From Eupeodes corollae (lineage: Eukaryota > Arthropoda > Insecta > Diptera > Syrphidae): a stretch of 64,000 bases of DNA. Below, piece after piece: positions 47,753 to 59,010 of this stretch. Position 1 is the first letter of the stretch, and every line of letters begins with the position of its first letter. The stretch spans positions 107,987,525-108,051,524 of the forward strand of contig NC_079147.1 of assembly GCF_945859685.1 (NCBI RefSeq). Reading direction: 5' to 3'. The translations under genes were made by a program, and so were the position numbers. Below the pieces are notes generated by a model. That model had not been told where the DNA came from and did not search any database. It saw only the letters and a program-made list of their open reading frames with translations.

Positions 47753-48690
47753 TCACTTAGTATATCTATAAAATCCCTAAATAACTACGAAAAATGTGCA
47801 TGTAAAACTTATGCTATAGTTTGGGATTGGGTCAAGATTTGGAATTGGTTTCAAACGACTGTAGGTGTTCCCCAAGTATGTATCCTCAGCCCAATGTTGT
47901 TTGCCCTTTACATTGATGATATTTCATATAATTCACCCGGTGGAGTTTTTTTCTTATATTCGTTTAAAAGTACTTCTTTACGCGGATGAATTGGTTATGC
48001 TGGCGGATAACCCATCTTCTTTCAGCTACAAATTAATTGGGTCCAAACGTAAAGCAATATCTGGGACCTTAAAATAAACTCATAAGGTTGAGAGAAGAAA
48101 GGTTATTCCTTAACAACCAACCTATTAAAATAGTACAGGAATTAAAATATTTAGGAGTGTTGATGTCTGCTAACGATAGCTTCAATAAACATGTTCAACG
48201 TAAGAGTAAAGAAGCTAAAGTAGCTCTCAACATAATGTGGCCAACTTTCTTCTCAAACAAAAACATAGACTTAGGATCTAAATACCGAGTTTTCAAAGCA
48301 ACCATTAACACTTGCTTGTCTTACGGTGTTCAAGTTTTTGGTCACACCTATTTTGAAGAATTTGAGTTGATACAACGCCTCTTTTTCAAAACATTATTTT
48401 GGTTACCTAATGCGACTCCAACCTATGCAATTCATGTTGAAACTGGAATTGCATCAATTTATATCTAAAATTTGAAATCGCATGCAGATTTTCTAACAAT
48501 AGTAATGAGTAAACCAAGTTCGAATCTTCACACATCTATCATGAAGGTTCTTTTGCGAACAGAAACATCGATATTTAAGGAATGGACTCAACTTGACTGG
48601 TTACATAATGTTTGTCTTGAACTGAATGAGTTTCGTTTTACTTGCTCAATAAGAACCCCCTTTTTTTTCAGTACCTAAATTATTAACTTC
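47753..48690 (+). mobile_element. J5-B: jockey-superfamily RT, 3' half
   Basis: Blocks: TTVGVPQVCILSPMLFALYI (about 47856; GVKQGC in relatives), then LLYADELVMLADNPSS with YADE at 47979-47990 in place of YADD. Then REERLFLNNQPIKIVQELKY (48091-48150), LGVLMSANDSFNKHVQRKSK, SYGVQVFGHTYFEEFELIQR, ATPTYAIHVETGIASIYI to 48468, and a C-terminal stretch 48472-48678. The second catalytic Asp is lost and frames shift at about 47990 and 48470. It belongs to the same family as J5-A. Confidence 0.85.
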
Positions 48691-48814
48691 CAAAAGTAAG
48701 TTATTGTACTCTGTTCCATTTATTAAATAGAAAATTTTTACATTTCTCGATGTTTCAAGTTCCCTTGAATTTAAATCAAAGATTTTAAGGAAGATGCCTG
48801 TGTTCTTTTTTCAG

Positions 48815-49012
48815 ATGTAAAGTTTTTTTAAGAGTACTGCCTCTTGCGAGGAATTTACAAATCGTCAAAGAGAAATTCTTTTGTCATGAAAAGTGTAGGT
48901 CCCCTCCATCCCTGACAACATTACTCGCACAAAGGAATATTTGAGACTTGTAAGTCATTGGGCCCTAGCTCGCAAGGGACTGTTGTGCCACCTTATTTAT
49001 TATTTAATTAAA
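48815..49012 (+). mobile_element. SINE-4: SINE lacking its head
   Basis: Begins just after the tRNA-like head (GTACTGCCTCTTGCGAGGAA at 48834). It lacks about 35 bp of the body after CATGAAAAGTG and ends GGGACTGTTGTGCCACCTTA with a TTTATTATTT tail. Confidence 0.87.
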
Positions 49013-50216
49013 GTAAAGTACAATTAAAAAAAGTTGTAGACTCAAATATCTTACCAGCCAATGAAGCTAGCGACTCCAACTAAATTGGTATACATTTATA
49101 AATCAAAAATGTGAAAAAAATGTTTGTCAACTTGAATACTCAGTTAATTTCATTTTTTCCATAGTATAGTCTTGATGTTTGTATAATGCTTAACTCAATT
49201 TAAGCCCTCAACCGAATTATTTTAATTTCAAAACTAAAACATCATTTTCCATTATACAATTCTATGAAACTCTTGAAAATACATTTATTTTTGTTTTTGA
49301 ATGGAAATTTCGGAGATATCCTAAAGTCCAAAGTAATTTTCAATTTAGTTTGTTTTCATTTGAGAAAAACATTTGTTCTTCTTAAATAAATAACACAACG
49401 CTTAAAGCTAAACAAGCTGCACATAAAAGCATTATATATAGATTTAAAGATGATGATCATTGTAATAGTAAAAGTACAATCTAAAATCAATATTATAATT
49501 AACTGAAAATTCCAAAGAAGCCTAAACAACACCTTTTTATCGTATAACTTTGACAAAACCAAAACCAGAATTCACTTCTTTGATGACCACATCAAAAATA
49601 ACATCACGATAATTCTTATTATTTAATGACTTGGGGTGTTTATTCATTTGAAAAATAACATTGATCCTTTGGCATAATAATACGAGTGTATAGTATTTAT
49701 TTAAAAATGAAAACAATAGAAAAAGAGATATAGCTATGTATTTTTTAAGGCGAAACATATCAACATCTGCAGCAGAAACACAGACAGAAAATTAAGAAAT
49801 ATCTTAGCTTTAAGCACAATATTACACATTTTTATATTGTATGTCTTTTATCTGGGTTTTATGAACCCTATTTTTAAGAAATGTAGAGATGTACATTGTA
49901 CACATTTTTGTAGCAAGAAAAAGATTCGAGTTTTTAGACACTAGCAATAATATTACAATACCATTTTTTTTTAAATTGTAATTAAAGAGAATTTAAAATT
50001 GCAATTTTGAACAGACTAATAAAAAAGTTCGCTTAAAAAATAAAATAAATAGATATGTAATTATCGCAAAGCAGTTTTTGTAGATTTGTACTTAATTATG
50101 ATTTCTATACATTTTTAAATCTTTTGGTTTTTGTATCAACTGAGAGAAATCTTTCTAAATATTTTGAAGACCTACTTGAGTATAAAAGTTAAAACTGAGA
50201 CAGGACTGCTTTACAT
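49013..50216. other. AT-rich stretch
   Basis: About 1.2 kb with no recognised gene. Minus-strand frames of 68 and 73 codons at 49356-49758 are low complexity and not supported. Confidence 0.55.
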
Positions 50217-50349
50217 GAAGAACCTGGGCCTAGCGACTTACAACTCTCAATTTTAAGGATTTGTCAATATTTCGCAAGAGGCAGTACCCGTATTAAAACC
50301 AGGACCGCTTGCATGAGAGTCCAACGCACTAACCATCACGCCACGGGTA
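50217..50349 (-). mobile_element. SINE-5: shortened SINE
   Basis: The complement carries the head ACCCGTGGCGTGATGGTTAG at the right end (about 50349) and the 3' block AGGCCCAGGTTCTTCA at the left. A middle part of the body is deleted, and the left end lacks the final GGACTG block. Confidence 0.85.
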
Positions 50350-51390
50350 CTACTACCACTGCTATACATTATCGCCACATATATACCCCCAAGCTCTCCT
50401 AACAATGTTTATGAAAACTTAATTAAATGCATAGACAAAATACACGAGTTAATAGTCTTAGGAGATTTCAATCTTCCAAACTTGATCTGGACTAAAAAGA
50501 CGCATGAGTACTATCTATCTCCTATTAACATGTCCTCTACCAACGAATTCTTGACAACTGACGGTCTTTCCTCATGTGGACAAAGCCAGTTTAATGGGAT
50601 TGCCAACAACTTCAAAAAAATATTGGACCTTATATTCAAATTTTTTCAAAGATGCTTGCGAAGTAGCGAACTCCTGTCAAACGCCTGAGTTATTGGTCCT
50701 CTTACAAAATTTCCCTCATTTGAATTCAATTAGTCTTTGGATCTCTGAAGATGAAATCATTCGCAAAGCTTTTACGTTTGTTATAGCCCTGGTCCAGATG
50801 GTGTTCCTTCTTATATTTTGAAAAAATGCACATCCTATTTATTCTATCCTCTTCATATTCTTTTTAATGAATCGCTCAAATCTTCAATTTTTCCTGAAAT
50901 TTGGAAGAGTTCGTACATAACACCGGTACATAAAAAGGGCAGTAAAAATGAAGTAAAAAATGATCGTCCCATTGCAAAACTGTCCGTCCATTAATTATTT
51001 TTTGTTTAGATTCGTTTGAAAAATTGAAACAAGTTGACTGTGTCTTCACAGACTTCAGTAAGGCTTTTGATAAATTGTGCCATAAAACGTTAACTTTTAA
51101 ACTTAAATCCCAATTCTTTAACAAGAAACTTGTTAGTTGGGTTTCGTCGTACTTATATAATAGATGATACAGCGTAGTTTTGGGAATGAGCAGTCATCAT
51201 ATTTTTATACCAACTCTGGCGTACCACAAGGTAGCCATTTAGGACTTCTACTGTTTATTTTGTATGTTAACGACTTCCCTTCTATTATAAAACACTCAGC
51301 TGTTTTAATTTACGCTGATGACATCTAAATTTTCAAACGTTTTGACTCACTTTTTTGTATATTCCATAAGCGATGTGTCGAGAACAAACA
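50350..51390 (+). mobile_element. J2: jockey-like element with endonuclease and RT remnants
   Basis: The plus strand shows IATYIPPSSPNNVYENLIKC (about 50370-50430) and ELIVLGDFNLPNLIWTKK (50450-50500), the endonuclease core with its intact GDFN. Then KKILDLIF, after which a deletion leads to the RT: SPGPDGVPSYILKK near 50790-50830, YITPVHKKGSKNEVK (about 50917), VFTDFSKAFDKLCHKTL (about 51041-51090, motif A), SGVPQGSHLGLLLFILYVND (51218-51275) and IYADDI (YADD at 51311-51322). A stop follows at once. Several stops separate the blocks. Confidence 0.85.
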
Positions 51391-52230
51391 AATGTCTATA
51401 GCACCCCTATAATTACAGATCCCACCCAAATCCCTCATATACCTCCAATATTTGACTCAATCTCATCTTCCAATAGCTACTTCAATCCCGGAACATTAAT
51501 AAACAATTCCATCCTTAGCAAAGCTGTCTCAAAACCAAAAAACTATTTTTATATGTCGTCTGGACCCAAATTTAATCCCAGAAGATATACTTTCTCATTT
51601 AGACCAAGAGGATACCTAGTAGCTAATCTATTAGGTTTACTAAGATCAGTAAGCCAAATAGCTTTTTTTTCTCTTTTAAGTTTGTAACGAATCCCAGGTT
51701 CTTCGATTCTATTTTCAATACCAATAGATGAATATTTCAGTCAAAGAATTTACACAAAGCCAAAAACAATATGTTTCTTTAAATACTCGGTCAAAAAACT
51801 TAACAGGCTTGTTTACATCATGTTGGTAATTCAAATGGTTTAGTGGAGGTGTTCTCATAGCGGTAAGATATACACATTTCTCTTCGTCTGTATCTTTTCC
51901 AAAAAGTTTAAGAGCCTATTTATAGCAAAATTTCCTTGACATTAGGCTGTGTTATCACTTTATTCTGCTCTGATACCAATATTTTACTTTTAAGTGATTT
52001 AAGTCACACATCGGCTGGACTCCATTTGAAGACGAGGACTCCTGCCTTGGAACCTCTCTTCTTCACAATTGGAACTATCTCTTCTCAATAAACCCTTCTT
52101 ACTGACTTACAGTTACAGCAAACAAGCTGTATTAAAAACTCAAAAAATCGAATTCTTAATCTAGTATTTTCTTCTGACTTCTTATAGAATTTAGTTAATT
52201 TTTCTTGACTAAAGAAATCACCTTGTAGTA
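51391..52230. other. Unassigned stretch
   Basis: A 104-codon frame at 51373-51687 (+) has no motif that I recognise; it may be noise after J2. A short SGGVLIAVR-like reading at about 51841-51867 hints at another jockey endonuclease scrap, but it is too short to call. Confidence 0.4.
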
Positions 52231-52397
52231 TACGTGGCATGATGGTTAGTGCGATGGACTCTCATGCGAGAAGTCTTGGGTTCGATCCCTGGCTATGCCA
52301 CCTAAAGTTTTGTTTACGGGTACTGCCTCTTGCAAGGAATTGACAAAATTCTCCAAGAGTAATTCTTGTCATGAAAAGTGCTTTCTTAAATTTTCCT
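52231..52397 (+). mobile_element. SINE-6: 5' part of a SINE
   Basis: The clearest tRNA-like head on the plus strand: TGGCATGATGGTTAGTGCG at 52235-52253 (A-box region) and GGGTTCGATCCC at 52278-52289 (B box), closing with TGCCACC. The body runs through TACTGCCTCTTGCAAGGAAT and CATGAAAAGTGCTTTCTTAA, then stops. The 3' third is missing. The boxes are the kind that RNA polymerase III uses. Confidence 0.88.
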
Positions 52398-52429
52398 TTG
52401 ATTGCTTAGGAATAAATTTTAATTTCAGA

Positions 52430-53060
52430 AGAGCTAATTTCCGGTCCTGATGGTATTCTAACGATAGTATAAAAAGAGTGTAGTAATGCTTTATTTAAAC
52501 CCTTACGTTCATATTCAAACTTTCTCTAAAATCAAGAAAATTTCCCAGTCCGTTCCTACTCCAATTTTCACGGCCACATTCTGAACAAGTTTTTGTAAGA
52601 TTGTAACATTTTTCAGACGCCTTAGAACAAGTTTATAAACTGACTTTTCTTAAACTTTTGACCAACATCACGGAATTATTCTATTTAAATTTAAAGCTTT
52701 CGGTTTTTCGCCCTTTTTTTTAGCTTAATCTTACCTTGAACAGATTCTATGAGGTAAAATTTACAAATATTCATTCAAAACATTATGTTGCTCAAATTGG
52801 TGTTCCACAGGGAAGAAATATTGGCCTTTTCTGTTCATCCCGTCTTTTAACGACGACGTTACGACATGTCTGATGTGCTCAAAAAAAAATCTCATTTTTG
52901 CTGATGACATCAAGATTTATTAATAATAACGTCTACCCATGATCGTAAACTTTTACAAGCCCACATTAATAGTTTCACATTTTGGTGTGGGAAAAATAGC
53001 CTTGCCCTCAACCCTTTACAATGTTAAACGACAACTTTAACTAAAAACTTAATCGGTAGT
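52430..53060 (+). mobile_element. J7: jockey-like RT remnant
   Basis: Pieces in shifting frames: LISGPDGIL near 52432, ECSNALFKPL near 52480, then AQIGVPQGRNIGLF at about 52791-52832 and IFADDIKIY with FADD at 52897-52908. The order fits an RT with the central part worn away. Confidence 0.65.
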
Positions 53061-53149
53061 GCATTTGATTATTGTATTTCGAAGAAAAAACTGTGTCGGG
53101 CTTGTCCGCTTGTACTGACCATCTAGAATGCTGATCACATCTCACCAAT

Positions 53150-53625
53150 GCTTATTCGGATAAGTCGATGATATTGACAGGACTGGAAAATCAAAGCTTG
53201 ATTTCAGTGGGGCGTTATTGGTTATTGCGACATAAGCGTGGAAAATTTGTTTAGTGGTCAATGAGGGCAAGACCAAATATATGCTGAACAAAACGTTACG
53301 ATGGGCAGCTATAAATTTAAGGTGGTTAAGGGCTTTGTCTACCTAGGCACATCAGTAACGGTTCTCATGTATGGCTCTGAGGCTTGGACCTTATCATGGG
53401 AAAATGAGAACATCTTCGGATGCTTCGAGAAAAAAGTTCTTCGGGTAATTTTTGGTCCCGTCTGCATAAATGGATAGTGGAGGAGAACATACAACGAAGA
53501 AATGTACGGGAATGAAAGTAAAATAACTAAAATGACTGGTCATGCAGAGAGAATGGACATCAACGCTCCATTCGGAAAGTCTTTGAATTCAATCCGAATG
53601 GAAGGTTCAATAGATAAATGCCCGT
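53150..53625 (+). mobile_element. RTE-7: RTE C-terminal fragment
   Basis: Plus-strand reading: SYKFKVVKGFVYLGTSV at about 53304-53354, VLMYGSEAWTLSWENENIFG (about 53362), FEKKVLRVIFGPVCING (about 53420-53475), then GHAERMDINAPFGKSLNS near 53540. It matches the RTE-3 C-terminus block by block, with a deletion between the two first blocks. Confidence 0.82.
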
Positions 53626-55030
53626 TCAACGTTTTTTATATTTTAGGCTAACTTGGTAACATTGTGAAGATATATTTGACATTGTTACAGTTTATAATGT
53701 TCCATGAAAAATATTCGTGACAATTTCAAAAATGTTTTTTATGAGGCACATGCTTCCAACGGAAATAACTTACCAACTGTTTCAACTTAATCAAGACTTA
53801 ACACAGAACAGTAAATATTATTTTTACTTGAGGATTGATTGATATCTTGAACTTAAGTCTTAGAAACATCGAAATATCAACAATAAATGTAGTTACATTC
53901 GGTAAACTTAATTCACACTTTTCCCTAATGTTAAAAATGTTCAGCGATTTCTCATGTGCTAAAAGATTTTTTAACGACGCAGTACTTTGTGCGACTCTAT
54001 AGTTGATTCGAAAGAGTTTAATTCTGGACCCGAATAAAAATCAAATAAATTTTACTCAGATTGAAACAACTAATGCACCGGATGTGCTAAACCAGAAAAA
54101 ACCCGTTGGTCATAAGGCTTTATAGGAGCTTAAATTAGCATAGGAAATATGCTCATTCTATTAATAAACATTTTTTCTTGTTCCTTGACAGCGTCAAAAA
54201 CAAAGCATAAGTTCCATTCAATTAAGTGCGACTTTTTCCAAACAATTTACTAGATTGTTCTGGTTGGAATATTTTTTAAACTTAATTAAGCCACACCTAC
54301 TCTTCAGTCTGCACCCACTTCCTCCTATTCAGGATACCCTTTGGTATTTAAGCTTTAATTATATTTAATAAGAAAATATGTACATATTATAAAACAAAAA
54401 AGCAAAAGTATCGCAGCTTGAATATAATGCCCTTTTCCGGTTCTTGCCTTAGTCGCACAAACCAACAGAAAAAAAAGTCTCACAATACGTTTGGGTTTTT
54501 GGTTTTAAGAAGATTATAAGGGATTCAAAATCCAAAAAATAAAAGTTCCCAGAAAAAAATGAATCCAATTTAAAATGAAATTTAGAAAATATAATTAAAA
54601 TCAACTTAGCTGGCTAAAAACAATTTCCTACACGGATATTTATCGGCTTAGAAGTAATTATTTTATATGAACAGTGTATAAGAGAGAATCCAACAACAAC
54701 AATAACAAAAAATATGAATCAGAAGACACACACAAAAACCCTAAGCATAAGAAAACACAAATTGGCTTCTGCTTCTGCCAAAAAGTCAACTTATTAAATG
54801 TGAAAAGTAAAAAGAAATTGTTGATATTTTTTCTTTTATAAGGATTATAATCGGGTACAATTTATCTCCATTATGTAGGGCTTATAGAAATTAACTTTAA
54901 GGAAATATATGTATGTAGACAAGTTATATGGCATAGGTTTTCTAAAAATGGTTTTCGTTATTTTTTCACTTTAAGCAGATATAATGTACTTTTTTGTAAC
55001 ATCTTCTTTTTTTTTAAATAAAAGTAAATG
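53626..55030. other. AT-rich stretch
   Basis: About 1.4 kb with no recognised gene or repeat. Confidence 0.55.
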
Positions 55031-55915
55031 TGGCTTTGTCATTGGAGCCAGATTGAGGGAACATGTCTTGAGCTATAGGTTCATCAACGAGCGCCTCAGG
55101 ACCATCCGCATCACATCAAACAGAAGAGAAGAATGACAACACCAAGAATATGCTCATCGAGCTCTTGGACAAAGCACATGAGAAATATCCTAGATCGTCC
55201 TTGAATTAACATCAATTCGGATCAATACCTCGGAGTGGCCGGAACGGCTACAATCGCAAGAGATCGCCAAATCCTCCGACCGAGTCACAAGTAACCCTGG
55301 TTTGATGAGGAATGTCGGCACGTAAAACGGCGCTGCATAGAAGGACGAGAGTTGCTTACGAACTCTATAGACAGAAGCGGAAAGAAGAACATAGGTTCAA
55401 AATCAGAATTAAAGTTCGAAAGTTTTATAAGCAAGTGAAACGAAATTCACAAGCACATAAACCTCGAGCCAAAGGCTGCAAAGACGAAAGTGGAAACATT
55501 ATAGTGGAACAGCAAACAATGCTGAGAATATTAAAGCACCACTTCTGCAATCTGTATAACTGCGTAGACGAACCAATTTCTGCAGTCAGGCAGGATGATC
55601 CGTTCAGTATAGACGATGAAATCCAAAAACCTGATAGGTGTTATCATTGAGGTCTTAGGAAAGTCCACACTCGATAAAATATTTACATTACGGCAAATTC
55701 TGGAAACCCAAGATCATCAAATCGACAACCACAATTGATTTCAAGGCCGCATATGATAGAATCTACAGGCATGAACTGTACAGAGCCAAGTCTAGTTTTT
55801 TTCACATCGACATCACCATTGACAGACGTAACTGTGAGGTAGTTTAGAACTTTGTCTAGGTCTAGACCACTAGTTATACTATGAACAAAAAACGGCTGCT
55901 AACGGCTGTATCCGT
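55031..55915 (+). mobile_element. RTE-8: RTE fragment (endonuclease, linker, RT start)
   Basis: CGFVIGARLREHVLSYRFIN (about 55032-55091) and NDNTKNMLIELLDKAHEKYP (55132-55191) are endonuclease blocks. The linker ERLQSQEIAKSSDRVTSN and the 112-codon frame at 55312-55650 follow, with MLRILKHHFCNLYNCVDEP. RT pieces GKSTLDKIFTLRQILE (about 55664) and DFKAAYDRIYRHELYRA (about 55739-55790) come next, then decay. The hAT element begins where RTE similarity stops (about 55916). Confidence 0.82.
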
Positions 55916-57420
55916 CAGAGCCTGATTTAGGGGAGGGCAACACAAACACAAACGGGAGGCCCCCACAGTAGAGGCTTGGAAATTTTTTTTTTCAAATTCC
56001 AATTTTTAATCACCAGTAAACATCTTGCCCGCCACCTCGGAGGTTGGGTATTCGATTCCGTGTCTCGACAATTTTTTTCTTATATATATATGTACATAAA
56101 ATTTCTGTATATAAAGAATCGGTGTTCTTCAATATTTGGAAAAATCAATTATTATTGACTAATTGGTAATTTGTCCATCGGCTGTTCAATTCTTTGATTT
56201 CGTGCAGAATTTGTACACGTTTTTCACAGCCAGATCAGAGCGGCATCGATCTTATTGAGAAATTATCGGAAAAGAAAAGAGGACAGTTTTTAGTCTTGAA
56301 AAAGCTAAGCGACACTCGTTGGTCTTGTTGAGCGAAAGCTACGAGAGCTATTCGGAAATCGAAGAAGCTCTAACCAGCATATATTCCAATAAAGAGCAAT
56401 AAGACATCGTGAGTAATGAAGCAACGTAACATCTACAGAAGATGAGTGTTTTGAAACATTTTGGAACAATATGTTGAAGTGATTCAACGCTATAAACAGT
56501 ATGTTGCAGGACCCGAAAATGATTCTTGAATCGGCAATGTGTACACTGGAATCATTGAAATCATTCATGGAATCCAAACGAAGTGAATTTGATAAATACA
56601 AGGAAGCTGCCAAAAAAATATACCATACTGATGAATATATACAATCACGCACCCGCACCAGAACGAGAAATGTGAGGTTGAATCCGGTCTATTACGAGAA
56701 AGCACATACCTTTCACCAAAGGAAAAATACAAAGTATCCACCTTCATCCCAGTGATTGACCAGCTATCCGTTTCTCTTAGTGAAAGATTGTATGACTATG
56801 AATCTGTACGTCCGAGATTTGGATTCCTGAATCACATCGAGAAGAAGGATGCTGAAAATTTGCAAGCTTGGTGGAAGTGTATTTGGATGATTTAGTCTTG
56901 GTCTTAGCTGGTTCAACTTGTGCCTTTGGTTTACTCATACAAAAAGGAAAAGGACTATGGAACAGATCAATCGCCGGAACGATTTTACTACCAAATTCTC
57001 GAAAATCAATATACAACCCCAAACCTCAAAATAACATACTTGGTTTTGATGGTAACAAATTGCACTGGAGAGCGCTCATTTTCAAAAATAAAAATTATAA
57101 AATAGGCTTCGAAAAACGATGGGACGAAACCGTCTATCAAAGCTTTCTTTCCTGTGCATTGAAAGCGATTCTTCGAGAACTGGATTTCAACGAAATTAGC
57201 AACGATTTTCTGGAAAAAAGATCGAATGGTTCCGTTCGTTAATGCTTTAATTTAATTTTAGATAATTCTTTTTTCCGTTTTACTTGGTTTTAGAATAAAT
57301 TATTTATTGAAAAACTCGAGATAAAAAGACCTTTCTTTGAGGCCCTTGCGTTCTTTTACATTGATTTCGTTTTTTAAAAGCTGGAACAAGTTAACTCAAT
57401 TTATGTTTTAAGGGAACCAA
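55916..57420 (+). mobile_element. hAT-type transposon remnant
   Basis: A possible left end is CAGAGCCTGATTTAGGGGAG at 55916, followed by GGAGGCCCCC, but no matching right terminus is certain. The transposase C-terminal half lies at 56240-57240: LKKLSDTRWSC near 56300, SLKSFMESKRSEFDKYKEAA (56540-56599), RTRTRNVRLNP, FIPVIDQLSVSLSERLYDYE (about 56744-56803) and the dimerisation domain NLKITYLVLMVTNCTGERSF (about 57021-57080) with SKIKIIKNRLRKTM. At least four frame changes occur. The N-terminal zinc finger and catalytic start are missing. Confidence 0.82.
56501..56755 (+). pseudogene. hAT transposase, middle segment
   Basis: An 84-codon open stretch with LQDPKMILESAMCTLESLKS and the NVRLNPVYYEKA block found in zf-TTF-type hAT proteins. 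A frameshift at about 56710 moves the coding on to FIPVIDQLSVSLSERLYDYE. Confidence 0.8.
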
Positions 57421-57709
57421 CTTCACCTGGGAATGAACTTCAAATCTGTGTGTGGACATAGATTTCCTCTTTTCTGTCGAAGTTGTTTCTCTTTAAAGTA
57501 TTTTGAATATTGGCGTAGACAAAATTTCTTTTGCATTCAACATTAGGCTAATTTAAAGCGGCTATCCGTGATGTAGTAAGACACACTAAGGCCAGTTTAT
57601 TCGCCCATTTTAATACCATATGAATCATAAGTCTTTCTTCTTAGCTTAATAAAACCTTTACGAAACTTGAAAGACTGATTATGTTTATATGACTGAAATC
57701 GTTATATAT

Positions 57710-58584
57710 AAGGTTTTTCAATAAGGGCGGGTAGATGTTTAAAATTTCAATCGTGTCGATTTCTGTGTGGCACGTAGCGCCGCCGTCCTGTTGGAACCAC
57801 ATGTCGTCTTAGTCCATACAGTTCATGTAGCTAGCTGTTGACGGTGACCGCCTCACTCACCTCGTTTTTATAAAAGTTCGGACCAATTACGCCGCCGCTG
57901 ACCCAAATCCACACAAAACGGTAATTTTTGAGGATGCATTATCACCTGGTGAACCTCACGGGGGTATGAAGTCGTCCCATATACCTATATTTTGCTTGTT
58001 AACACAGCCATTCATCCAAAACTACGCCTCAATGACCCCAAAATTGAGGTCCTCTTCCAAACGATTCAAAACCCAGTCAACGAACAAACGGCGTTGTCTA
58101 TGGTGATGAACTTTGAGCTCCCGTGTCAGTTGGATCTTGTAGGGTGTAGGCAAAAGTCCCGACGTAAAATTCGCCAAGTTGAAGTCTGCGAAAGGCCGAG
58201 TTCTTGTGCACTGCTTTGGTTTCTGCTGTACACTTTCACCGCGGCGGCGGTGTTCTCGGCCGATCTTGCGTTTCTTTAACGAACTTGTATTGACTGATTG
58301 TTAACTGAACTGGTCGTTTCAAATTCGGCCACCAAACGTTGAAGAGTCGATTGTGAATGGCCACCACGTCTACCGCACAATAGACGCAATGCGCGAAACG
58401 TTTGGGTTAACGAATTTTGATAATAAAGTTTCATCATTTGAAGGAGATGTTCAATCGTGTAAATTGCCATGAGGAATTGGCATAAAAAATTGAACAATAA
58501 ACAAAAGATTTTACAGATGTCACCAAAACAAAATGGCAGCTACGGGGCTCCAAAATTTAGTCGCTCCAATTGAAAAAAAACCTT
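57710..58584 (-). mobile_element. Mar-4: Tc1/mariner-type element inside LOA-2
   Basis: Imperfect inverted termini: AGGTTTTTCAATAAGGGCGG at 57711 and the complement of TCCAATTGAAAAAAAACCT ending at 58583. TA steps lie on both sides. The minus strand encodes the transposase N-terminus (58497-58276) and a C-terminal piece, MWFQQDGGATCHT at about 57804-57766, with its catalytic-region Asp. The part between is shortened compared with a full element of about 1.3 kb. Confidence 0.87.
58276..58497 (-). pseudogene. Mar-4 transposase N-terminal DNA-binding part
   Basis: MAIYTIEHLLQMMKLYYQNS starts at residue 10 of this 73-codon frame and is the likely true start. LCGRRGGHSQSTLQRLVAEF follows, a helix-turn-helix that binds the element ends. 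It ends SVNNQSIQVR before a frameshift. The same N-terminus is present in the 238 bp units of Mar-1. Confidence 0.85.
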
Positions 58585-59010
58585 TAGAAGAATTCTCCAA
58601 AGTAATTCTTGCGTTTTTGAGCTAGAGCAGAGCATATACAGTGGGGAGTAAAGAACTGTTTTATACTTTTCTTCATCCATACACTTCTGCAAAAGTCATA
58701 TTAGAATACTCCTAGCCGCTTGGTGTGCTTCCCGATTCGATATACCTGGAACGTGCTACAATGATGGGGAATGCAGATTGAGAGACTAAATTTTAGTAGT
58801 TCAGAGTATACACCTCCACCAAACTCTTCATTTGTTTTTGATCCAACTGTATAAAAGTGGATTGTCTCGCCTTCTAGGAATGCGCTTTCCTCTCAGAAAG
58901 ATCTGGAAGTCATAGAAATCTGGGAGTTTCTGTTGAAGTTGGGGGATGGTGTAGTCTGTTTGTGTTTGATTTGGAGAGGCAAATGTTTTTGTTAACCACT
59001 GCGATAAAGC

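Larger units (their letters stand above)
57545..59010 (-). mobile_element. LOA-2 copy interrupted by Mar-4
   Basis: Right part (58585-59010), minus strand: ETIHFYTVGSKTNEEFGGGV (about 58875-58815), a deletion, HTKRLGVF and YDFCRS (about 58720-58685), ALAQKRKNYFGEFF (to 58585). Left part (57545-57709): continuation NDFSHINIISL and the 3' flank with AAGGCCAGTTTATTCG near 57590. LOA-2 at 25218-25277 reads through the same point without a gap (GEFFYNKLNH), so the mariner split is clear. Confidence 0.85.

Noticed and set aside
51373..51687. 104-codon Ser/Pro-rich frame as a host gene
   Set aside because: No start context, domain or repeat support, and it overlaps the end of J2.
52231..52300. tRNA gene
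   Set aside because: The A and B boxes are present, but the same head recurs with a fixed SINE body in several other copies and lacks a convincing cloverleaf. It is a SINE head.
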